NCBI RefSeq assembly: GCF_003048875.2
Contig: NZ_CP049264.1
Location: forward strand, 310,001-374,000
Reading direction: 5' to 3'
DNA: 64,000 nt
From: Campylobacter concisus
GTDB taxonomy: Bacteria > Campylobacterota > Campylobacteria > Campylobacterales > Campylobacteraceae
Position numbers and translations under genes: made by a program. Shown piece by piece: positions 58,109 through 64,000 of the stretch. Below the pieces are notes generated by a model, which was not told the origin of the DNA, ran no database searches, and worked only from the letters and a program-made list of their open reading frames with translations. Each line of letters begins with the position of its first letter. Position 1 is the stretch's first letter.

Positions 58109-58348
58109 TTGTCTAATTTTTTAAAAAACTTTGCTATTAAAATTTGGGCAAATCAAAAGTCGCAGCCGCTACTAAATTTACAAGTTAAATTTAAAGGTGT
58201 TTTGTTGGGTGTGATAGATGCGTGTTTTTGGTTGGGTTTGTGTGTTGCTATGATAGGTTTTAGTTTTATAGTCAAATTTTATTTTGGAGTGATGAAATTT
58301 GATATAGATAAAGCCAGCTTAAATTTAAAAAAACTAATTTTGCAGTAG
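58109..58348 (+). CDS. Possible 79-residue membrane protein, first copy of a tandem duplication
   Basis: A frame from TTG at 58109 encodes a central hydrophobic stretch (VLLGVIDACFWLGLCVAM, then IGFSFIVKFYFGV) between basic ends. No Shine-Dalgarno is visible upstream. The same DNA recurs at about 58384-58621 with stops and shifts. Either this is a small membrane protein gene with a decayed duplicate, or both copies are remnants. Coding status is uncertain. Confidence 0.3.
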   Translation: MSNFLKNFAIKIWANQKSQPLLNLQVKFKGVLLGVIDACFWLGLCVAMIGFSFIVKFYFGVMKFDIDKASLNLKKLILQ

Positions 58349-58621
58349 TTGTTAAAAAGCAAAGCGTTTAAATTTCAAAACCTGTTTTTAAAAAAACTTG
58401 CTATTAAAATTTGAGCAAATCAAAAGTCGTAGTTAATACTAAATTTAAAAGTTAAATTTTAAGATATTTTATGAGATGGGCAGATGCGTGTTTTTTGGGT
58501 TGGGCTTGTGCATTGCTATGATAAATTTTTAAAATTTATTTCAGACCGACTAAATTTGATATAGGCAAAACCAGTTTAAATTTAGACAACATAACTGGTT
58601 TCGCAGAGGCTGTTTAAAAGC
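58117..58621 (+). repeat. Direct tandem duplication with a period of about 267 bp
   Basis: Copy 1 (about 58117-58361) and copy 2 (about 58384-58621) share long stretches. GCTATTAAAATTTG at 58133 recurs at 58400, followed in both by GCAAATCAAAAGTCG, then ACTAAATTTA, AGTTAAATTT, AGATGCGTGTTTTT, TTGCTATGATA and AAATTTGATATAG. Copy 2 carries substitutions and short indels that break the frame. This accounts for most of the 637-bp stretch between hisG and the aminotransferase-like gene; I see nothing else in it. Confidence 0.85.
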
Positions 58622-58645
58622 ATTTCAAAGCCTAATAAATTTAGC

Positions 58646-59971
58646 CTAAATTTTACCGCCAAATATCTCATACATCGCTTTTTCTTCGCCCCAAAGTTCG
58701 CGGTGTTTTTTGATAGATGATTTGATAGCGTTTATTAGATAGAGCACGTCCTCTTTTGTGTGCGTGTAGTGCATGCTCACCCTTACAAAACCTGGCTTTT
58801 TCTCTAAAACCTTATTCTCTTTAAGCCCTAGCAGGTCAAAAGCATAAGGCCCAGCACACATCACTCCAGCGCGGCTTTGTATGCCATAGTTGTTGCTAAG
58901 TGTTGCGGCAAAGTCATAAGGCGAAATGTCTCGCACATTAAATGAAAAAATAGGCAGTTTTTCTGCATTTTTAGGACCATAAATGGTAATATCTTCGATA
59001 CTGCTAAGCTCTTTTTCAAAGAAATTTGCCAGCTCATCTTCGCGTGCTTTGATATTTTCTACTCCGACACTTGCTTGTAAGTTGTAGGCTAGACTTGCTC
59101 GCACCAGCCCCAAGATAGATGGCGTGCCAGCCTCTTCAAGCTGCTCGGCATTTTTTATAAAAAGGTGCTTTGATGGCGTTGCAAGCGCGATGGTGCCACC
59201 ACCTGCAAAGCTTGGTATATCGCTTGTATAAAGCTCTTTTTTGATCGCTAAAAGCCCACAACTCCCAACTCCGCCAAGTAGCTTGTGAGGCGAGAAAAAG
59301 GCTGCATCAAAGTACGCGGCGTTTAAAATTTCATGCGAGCTGGTCGCTGCACAGTCAAATGCCACCACTCCGCCAAATTTCTTAACGAGCGAGTAAATTT
59401 TTTTGTAGTCGGTTTTTACGCCTGTGACGTTTGAAGCGGCGCTAAAGCAGGCGATGATCTTTCTTTTTGCGTTTAGTTTTAGTGTCCTCTCAAGCATCAC
59501 GTAGTCTATCTCGCCATTTTCATCAAGCCTGATGCGCTCGCAGTCGCAAAGTCCCTCGCGAAAGCTGATCTCGTTTGAGTGGTGCTCATAGGGTCCAACA
59601 AGCACGAGTGGTAAATTTACGCTTCTTAAATTTGCTTCGCCGATCAAGGCTCTTGTTGCTGGCGGCAGATAAATTCCCATTATCTCCTGAAATTTCTTTA
59701 TCGCAGCCGTTGCGCCTTGGCCTGTTGCTATTAGATAAAAGCTATCATCAAGCCCCAAAAACTCTTTTAGCTCAGCCCTTGCGTTTTCATAGCGTTTTTG
59801 CGTTAGCACAGCGCTTGAACTGCTGTCTGAGTGAGTGTTTGCGTAGGTTTTTAAAAATTTTGAAATTTCATCTTCGATAGGCGCATAGGCAAGGCCTGAG
59901 GCTGTGTAGTCAAAATAGTAAATTCCATCTTTTAAAATGATATTTTTTCTTACTTCATCTATGGTTGGCAC
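58646..59971 (-). CDS. Class V aminotransferase / cysteine desulfurase-fold protein
   Basis: 441 residues starting with GTG at 59971 behind AAAGGG. The PLP Lys is in FFSPHKLLGGVGSCG, with the preceding Asp in VVAFDCAATSSHE. The N-terminal IYYFDYTASGLAYAPIE and HSDSSSSAVLTQKRYENAR resemble cysteine desulfurase/selenocysteine lyase relatives. No Cys loop typical of IscS or SufS is obvious, so the reaction is uncertain. It lies downstream of the ModE-like and fdhD genes with its own promoter. Confidence 0.8.
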   Translation of the reverse strand: MPTIDEVRKNIILKDGIYYFDYTASGLAYAPIEDEISKFLKTYANTHSDSSSSAVLTQKRYENARAELKEFLGLDDSFYLIATGQGATAAIKKFQEIMGIYLPPATRALIGEANLRSVNLPLVLVGPYEHHSNEISFREGLCDCERIRLDENGEIDYVMLERTLKLNAKRKIIACFSAASNVTGVKTDYKKIYSLVKKFGGVVAFDCAATSSHEILNAAYFDAAFFSPHKLLGGVGSCGLLAIKKELYTSDIPSFAGGGTIALATPSKHLFIKNAEQLEEAGTPSILGLVRASLAYNLQASVGVENIKAREDELANFFEKELSSIEDITIYGPKNAEKLPIFSFNVRDISPYDFAATLSNNYGIQSRAGVMCAGPYAFDLLGLKENKVLEKKPGFVRVSMHYTHTKEDVLYLINAIKSSIKKHRELWGEEKAMYEIFGGKI

Positions 59972-59996
59972 GATTTTCCCTTTGGTTAAAAGCGCG

Positions 59997-60002
59997 ATTA
60001 TA
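59997..60002 (-). promoter_or_regulatory. -10 element of the class V aminotransferase-like gene
   Basis: Minus-strand TATAAT (60002 to 59997) lies 26 bp upstream of the GTG start, giving a short leader with AAAGGG as ribosome site. A GC-rich patch with the palindrome GGGCGCCC (60039-60046) lies between it and the upstream small gene and may help end that transcript. Confidence 0.45.
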
Positions 60003-60058
60003 ATGAAATTTTGTATAAAGTGAGGTTACAAGCGGGCAGGGCGCCCACTCGCGTCTGT

Positions 60059-60247
60059 TTATTTGTTTAAGAAGTTTTTCTCTAACCACTCGTTAGCTTT
60101 TGCTTCACTCTCAAATCTTTGGCTCTTAGCAACTTGGTTTGCACCCTCATAAAAACGGATACGAATGCCATCTTGAACGCTATCGATCTTGATTCTAGTG
60201 ATCTTATCTTTGTTTAGATAAGTCCTGTCATTTAGTTTTACATACAT
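60059..60247 (-). CDS. Uncharacterised 62-residue protein downstream of the ModE-like gene
   Basis: The ATG at 60247 follows a strong AAGGAG; the frame is open to 60298 but that part overlaps the regulator gene. The protein is a small alpha/beta domain (YVKLNDRTYLNKDKITRIKI, then FESEAKANEWLEKNFLN) with no signal peptide. No family is recognised. Its start site and 25-bp spacing from the regulator suggest co-expression. Confidence 0.65.
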   Translation of the reverse strand: MYVKLNDRTYLNKDKITRIKIDSVQDGIRIRFYEGANQVAKSQRFESEAKANEWLEKNFLNK

Positions 60248-60272
60248 GTTTTTCTCCTTGTAAAAATTTGGT

Positions 60273-61016
60273 TTATTTTTTATCGTTTTTCTTCTCATCT
60301 TGTTTTAAAAATAACTCTTTAAAGCGCTTATTTGCATAGTCTTCGATGTCGTTTTGAAGCTGCTTATAGGCGTTTATGAGCTCATGAGCTCTATCATTTA
60401 GCGTGGTGCCAGCATTATCTCCGCCACCTTGCTTGGTCGTAAAGAGATCTTCTTTTAAATTTTTTTGCAAAATTTGTAGATGCGACCAGCATTTTTTATA
60501 GTTCATACCTAAAATTTCAGCTGCCTTTGATATCGAGCCAACCTCGGCTATAACGTCTAAAACTTCGGTTTTGCCCTTGCCAAATATAAGCTCGCCCTCG
60601 TCGTTTTCTATCCAAGTCTTCGTCTTTACTCTCATCTTTTTGCCTTTCTTTTCCTTAAAACAGCCTAGCTGACAGTACTTCACGTCAAAGCCGTAGTCTC
60701 TAAGCGTCGAGCGCATGGTCTTTAGCCCGCCGTTAGCCGCCGCCATCTCTCTTGCATCTTTGCAAAAAACTCTGCCCTTTTCGTCGCTCACTTCTTTTAG
60801 TTTTAGTGACAATGTAAATTTACCGCGGTCTTTATCTAGGGCGCCAAACTGCCCAAGCTCGCAGTTGTCTATCTTGATGCCAAGTCTGGTTGCCTCGTCG
60901 CTTACCTCGCCGACTTCTATGCCAAGCTTGTTTGCGATCTTAAAAGCCGTACCACAGTCAAGTTTGCCGCTTTTATTTAGCGTTTGTTTTATCAGCTCTT
61001 CTAAATTTTTACTCAT
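60273..61016 (-). CDS. ModE-like transcriptional regulator with a duplicated N-terminal motif
   Basis: 247 residues from the ATG at 61016 (GAGAGA upstream), overlapping fdhD by 8 bp. Residues ~155-230 form a ModE-type winged helix (TEVLDVIAEVGSISKAAEIL, then NYKKCWSHLQ and TTKQGGGDNAGTTL). The N-terminal ~125 residues contain two similar units of about 40 residues, each ending in C-x-LG-x-F (NCELGQF and YCQLGCF). No molybdate-binding MOP domain is visible. It probably controls formate dehydrogenase or molybdate genes, by its link with fdhD. Confidence 0.8.
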   Translation of the reverse strand: MSKNLEELIKQTLNKSGKLDCGTAFKIANKLGIEVGEVSDEATRLGIKIDNCELGQFGALDKDRGKFTLSLKLKEVSDEKGRVFCKDAREMAAANGGLKTMRSTLRDYGFDVKYCQLGCFKEKKGKKMRVKTKTWIENDEGELIFGKGKTEVLDVIAEVGSISKAAEILGMNYKKCWSHLQILQKNLKEDLFTTKQGGGDNAGTTLNDRAHELINAYKQLQNDIEDYANKRFKELFLKQDEKKNDKK

Positions 61017-61791
61017 AAATTCTCTCTTCACCGCTATAAACGTTGATATTTTCGCCCCTTGCAAAGCCACAAAGCGTCAGCTCAAATTTACGAGCGATCA
61101 CCACGCCAAGGCTAGTTGGCGCTGTCCTTGAGATAAGCGCTGGCACTCCGTGCATAACAGCCTTTGCGACCATCTCTGAGCTAAGTCTGCCACTCACCAT
61201 TAGAAATGAACTCGCTAAGTTAGCTCCATCCAAAACAGCCTTGCCAACGGCTTTGTCGATCGTGTTGTGCTGAGCGATATCCTCGCCTATGTAAAATTTA
61301 TCTTCGCTCACAAAAAGCTTTGCCGTATGCACGCAGCCAGTCATCTCATAGAGCTCGCACTGCGTGTAAAACTCCTTCATTTGAGCAAGGATCATATCTT
61401 TGTTAAATTTAGCCCCGCTTTTTACGGCTCTTGCCGCCATCGCCTGTGGGTCGATATTTGCCGTTGAGCTTCTGCCGCAGCCACTTATTATGACCTTTTC
61501 TTCGTCAAACTGCTCTAGGCGTTTTTCGTTCACTTTGGCACTTACATAGACGCTTAGCTCGTCGCTTGAGAGCCTAACTTCTGTTATATCCTCTGGCTTT
61601 GTGATGACGTTTTCACTGATCAAATAGCCCACAGCAAGCGCCTTTTGATCAGTTGGCGTTGCCATAACGGCACCAAATTTTTTGTCATTTATGTAAATTT
61701 CAAGCTTGATCTCACGCACCAAAATATCATCAACCTGCGCTTTTTGCTCGCCTTTATATTTGATGATCTGCGTTTTATAAATCGGTTCCAT
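61009..61791 (-). CDS. fdhD: Formate dehydrogenase accessory sulfurtransferase
   Basis: 260 residues from the ATG at 61791, with AAGGAGC upstream. The family patterns LVREIKLEIYINDK, TPTDQKALAVGYLISENVI and GCVHTAKLF are present. FdhD passes sulfur to the molybdenum cofactor of formate dehydrogenase. The active-site loop reads IISGCGRSSTANID, with one Cys where E. coli FdhD has a CxxC pair. The ModE-like gene overlaps its 3' end. Confidence 0.92.
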   Translation of the reverse strand: MEPIYKTQIIKYKGEQKAQVDDILVREIKLEIYINDKKFGAVMATPTDQKALAVGYLISENVITKPEDITEVRLSSDELSVYVSAKVNEKRLEQFDEEKVIISGCGRSSTANIDPQAMAARAVKSGAKFNKDMILAQMKEFYTQCELYEMTGCVHTAKLFVSEDKFYIGEDIAQHNTIDKAVGKAVLDGANLASSFLMVSGRLSSEMVAKAVMHGVPALISRTAPTSLGVVIARKFELTLCGFARGENINVYSGEERIYE

Positions 61792-61845
61792 CTTGCTCCT
61801 TGAAGTTTTCACAAATGATAGCCCAAAAAGCTAAATTTAATTTGG

Positions 61846-61851
61846 ATTGTA
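61846..61851 (-). promoter_or_regulatory. -10 element of the fdhD operon
   Basis: Minus-strand TACAAT (61851 to 61846) lies about 55 bp upstream of the fdhD ATG, giving a leader of roughly 45 nt. The remaining 120 bp up to the next gene hold AT-rich sequence with short dyads and no frame. Confidence 0.4.
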
Positions 61852-61972
61852 GTAAAAACTTGCTTAAATAAAGCAAAAAGCTTAAACGCATTTTAATACG
61901 AAATAAACGTCATTGTAATTAAAATTTGATATGCAAAATAGGCATATTTCTTAAACTTATTTATATTTTATA

Positions 61973-62512
61973 TCACGGATACTCAAAGCCAAATTCGTAT
62001 TCTTTTAAAACACCACCATAAAAGATAAATTTCTCATAGTAGAGCGGCATGTCAAATTCTTGCAAGAGGCGGCTCTCGTTTTGCTTGGTGATATAGGTTG
62101 CAGTGGTTGCGCCTTTTTGCTCTTCTAGGTCGTTTGGCTTGCCTAGCTTATTTAAAATTTGCTCTTGTTTGTCGCCAAGTTTGATGCCAAAATTTGTAGT
62201 AAATTCCTTAAGCTTGCTGAAATTTATATAATCTTTAGTCAAATTTTTATCATAAAATTTGACGTTTATCCTTTGAATTTCGCCGTTACCTCCACAGCAA
62301 AAATCAAGCGTCATGATCTGCGTTTTGTCTAAATTTACAAAGCTCGCCTTTTCGCTGTCTAAGAAGTATTTGACGTTATGTAAAGCTAGTTTTTTACCAA
62401 TCTTGATATCATCTACACTCGTTATGCGAGGTAAATTTTCGCTAGCTGTTAAATTTAAAAAGCCTAAAATTAGAGATAGTATTAAAAAGCGCTTTGTTGT
62501 CTTTTTATTCAT
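61973..62512 (-). CDS. Exported protein of unknown function (right-end secreted operon)
   Basis: 179 residues from the ATG at 62512, which overlaps the upstream gene by 8 bp. Signal peptide KRFLILSLILGFLNLTASEN. The mature protein has TLDFCCGGNGE with adjacent Cys, and GIKLGDKQEQILNKLGKPN, a pattern seen in many small periplasmic proteins where a glycine-rich turn precedes a helix. It is the last gene of the operon. No function assigned. Confidence 0.75.
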   Translation of the reverse strand: MNKKTTKRFLILSLILGFLNLTASENLPRITSVDDIKIGKKLALHNVKYFLDSEKASFVNLDKTQIMTLDFCCGGNGEIQRINVKFYDKNLTKDYINFSKLKEFTTNFGIKLGDKQEQILNKLGKPNDLEEQKGATTATYITKQNESRLLQEFDMPLYYEKFIFYGGVLKEYEFGFEYP

Positions 62513-63212
62513 CCTTGTTATAGTCGCTCCAGCCGTTATTAAGATATTTTGGACTAGGGCTAAATTCCCCAGCTCCCACATCAAGATCGCCACTATTTGG
62601 TATCCTGTAATGCCCCCACGCGCATGGTTTTGTTTGTGCCTTGTCCACCTTGCACTTTCCGCAAAATAGATCATTTGCGTACATATCCTCATCTTCTGAT
62701 ATATCGTCATACGCTAGCCTTTGATCGCTATCAATGTACCATTTTATGAGCATTTGACCTTTGGCTTGAAACCCTCCATCACCTTTTAAAAAATAGCTCG
62801 CTAAGGCTATGCCTTGGGCATTTATCTTGTCTTTCATAAAGTCATCAACGCCGTAGTTTAAATTTGCATATTTTTTTATCTTGGTTATTTGAATTTCGCC
62901 GTTAAATGGGCGAGCTTCTGCGGTTATTTTGTACTCACCAGATACGATATATCTTGTCTTTGAGGCCTTTTTGACGCTACTAAAATTTATATATAGCCTG
63001 TGATAATCAGCGCCGATATAGCCCAAAAATTTTGTACGAGTGTCAGCTATAATGCCAGAAAAATCAAATTTATCAAATTTGTCGTAGTTGATAAAATGAG
63101 TCTTGCTATCTAAATACCCACTAAAGCACTGCTTGGCGGCTTGCTCTGCAAAAAGAGTGGACGACATAAATAGCACTAGATAAAAAAGAATTATTTTATT
63201 GATAGTTTTCAT
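62505..63212 (-). CDS. Exported protein of unknown function (right-end secreted operon)
   Basis: 235 residues from the ATG at 63212; a longer frame to 63269 would overlap the upstream gene further. Signal peptide IILFYLVLFMSSTLFAE. The mature part has a Cys-containing segment FCGKCKVDKAQTKPCAWGHY (CxxC plus another Cys) and ends in SPKYLNNGWSDYNKDE. It overlaps both neighbours. No family is recognised. The Cys pattern suggests disulfides in the periplasm. Confidence 0.75.
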   Translation of the reverse strand: MKTINKIILFYLVLFMSSTLFAEQAAKQCFSGYLDSKTHFINYDKFDKFDFSGIIADTRTKFLGYIGADYHRLYINFSSVKKASKTRYIVSGEYKITAEARPFNGEIQITKIKKYANLNYGVDDFMKDKINAQGIALASYFLKGDGGFQAKGQMLIKWYIDSDQRLAYDDISEDEDMYANDLFCGKCKVDKAQTKPCAWGHYRIPNSGDLDVGAGEFSPSPKYLNNGWSDYNKDE

Positions 63213-63678
63213 TTTTGTATTTATTTTGTAACTTTTTGTAAAATTTATCAAAGCTCGCAGGTAGCCCACTATCTATCTCTTTAAGTTTGGATAGGAATTT
63301 TTCTTGTTCTATCTGTTGTAAATCATCGCTTTTAAAAATAGTTTTTCCTTGCTTAAAAACGTTTAAATACATTTTTCCATCAGACATTATGTCGCCATAA
63401 ATTTCATACATGTAGTTTGAATTTTTAAATTTGTATCCCATCAAGCGCTCATTTACACTATTTTTTATTGGTGTTGGTTTTGATAAAATTTCTAAACTTT
63501 TGCTATTTCTTTTATTTACCCTAAAATAACCACCATTTGTACAATGTATGTCACCCCCACATTCGAACATTGGAATAGCTATTAAAAATTTTTTATTTTC
63601 ATAGTAATACCCGAACTCATCAGCCTTGATAAATGCAAAGAATGAATTGATTAAAATAAAAAATCTAAAAACTACCAT
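63196..63678 (-). CDS. Exported protein of unknown function (right-end secreted operon)
   Basis: 160 residues with a signal peptide (RFFILINSFFAFIKADE). The mature part has a Cys pair in FECGGDIHCTNGGYF and a Lys-rich C-terminal half. It overlaps the next gene by 17 bp and lies 18 bp after the partial gene at the window edge. Ribosome site is weak (AAAGAA), suggesting coupled translation. No function assigned. Confidence 0.7.
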   Translation of the reverse strand: MVVFRFFILINSFFAFIKADEFGYYYENKKFLIAIPMFECGGDIHCTNGGYFRVNKRNSKSLEILSKPTPIKNSVNERLMGYKFKNSNYMYEIYGDIMSDGKMYLNVFKQGKTIFKSDDLQQIEQEKFLSKLKEIDSGLPASFDKFYKKLQNKYKNENYQ

Positions 63679-63696
63679 AGTTCTTTCTACTTAAAT

Positions 63697-64000
63697 TTAT
63701 TTTGACTGCTGTAATTCTTTAAAATACTCTTTTGATATAAGCATTTTTTTTGGCACCCATTCCTTTTTGTTTATAGCCTCACACGCTTCGAAATTTACTA
63801 CAGCTCTCTTGTTTTCATCAGCATCTATTCGTAGCGCCAGGTAGCATCCATTACTCTCATATATATACTCATTTGCAAAATAGGCTAGTTTCTCACCATA
63901 TTCGTCATCGTCTGTTTCTGGGTCAAGATCAATATTTTTATTCTTGGCTATTCCAGATATTTTTATGGTATCGTTATTTGCTTTATTCTTATAGATTAGG
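63697..64000 (-). CDS. Partial gene, unknown, C-terminal part (runs off the window)
   Basis: The minus-strand frame is open from the window edge to TAA at 63697-63699, giving 100 residues. It includes YFANEYIYESNGCYLALRID, then NFEACEAINKKEWVPKKM and ends ISKEYFKELQQSK. Two Cys about 25 residues apart recall the Cys pairs of the three following exported proteins, so it is probably a fourth secreted member. The N-terminus and any signal peptide lie beyond the window. Confidence 0.7.
   Translation of the reverse strand, partial: LIYKNKANNDTIKISGIAKNKNIDLDPETDDDEYGEKLAYFANEYIYESNGCYLALRIDADENKRAVVNFEACEAINKKEWVPKKMLISKEYFKELQQSK

Overview
The window is a gene-dense, AT-rich chromosomal segment of a Campylobacter-type epsilonproteobacterium (Campylobacterota). 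Three things support this. Several gene blocks have the order I remember from Campylobacter jejuni: ileS, small membrane protein, gatA, guaB; SurA-like chaperone divergent from gltX, malic enzyme and upp; gatC, cvpA, fur, lysS, glyA, DUF1882 protein, SPOR protein, aroE. A futalosine-pathway menaquinone gene (mqnA) is present. The proteins are rich in Lys, Phe and Asn, with AAATTT-rich spacers. The accessory content (aryl-polyene-type cluster, arylsulfate sulfotransferase, pectate lyase) suggests an oral or gut species of the C. concisus group rather than C. jejuni. That species guess is inference.

Layout. 1-11685 is one tightly overlapping + strand operon of 15 genes for an aryl-polyene-like lipid: ketosynthases, ketoreductase, dehydratases, two acyl carrier proteins, an acyl ligase, acyltransferases, a thioesterase, a LolA-like carrier and an MMPL exporter. 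It begins outside the window. 11734-14153 (-) holds a secreted family 1 pectate lyase and a CinA-like amidase. 14249-24246 (+) is mainly housekeeping: ileS, a 34-residue membrane protein, gatA, guaB, metX, xseB, a nitrilase-fold protein lacking two of three catalytic residues, tag, and a Tat-exported flavoprotein reductase. 24596-32293 (+) carries an MmcQ-like protein, murC, two small unknowns, mutS2, a GGDEF/EAL protein and dapE. A broken DedA-family gene lies at 32357-32780. 32829-36839 (-) is a Fur-box-controlled siderophore receptor followed by an SbmA/YddA-type ABC transporter.

37014-42721 has surA-like (-) facing away from gltX, malic enzyme and upp (+). These are followed by an intact, exported barnase-type ribonuclease and its barstar inhibitor, overlapped into mqnA. 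43002-46574 (+) has a flotillin-like protein and a periplasmic arylsulfate sulfotransferase with a terminator-bearing leader. 46634-54757 (-) is a ten-gene operon including gatC, an isolated pilT-like ATPase, cvpA, fur, lysS, glyA and aroE. 54882-58008 (+) has a YfgM/BamB-like pair, an unknown gene, coaX and a short-form hisG. 58109-58621 is a direct tandem duplication whose second copy is decayed. 58646-61791 (-) has a class V aminotransferase-fold protein, a small unknown, a ModE-like regulator and fdhD. The right end (61973-64000, -) is an operon of small secreted proteins of unknown function that runs off the window.

The most striking items are the barnase-barstar pair inside a housekeeping operon, the aryl-polyene-type cluster with a ligase-dehydratase fusion, the predicted dead nitrilase homologue, the pectate lyase, the DedA pseudogene, the ModE-like regulator with a duplicated N-terminal motif, and the unassigned secreted-protein operon.
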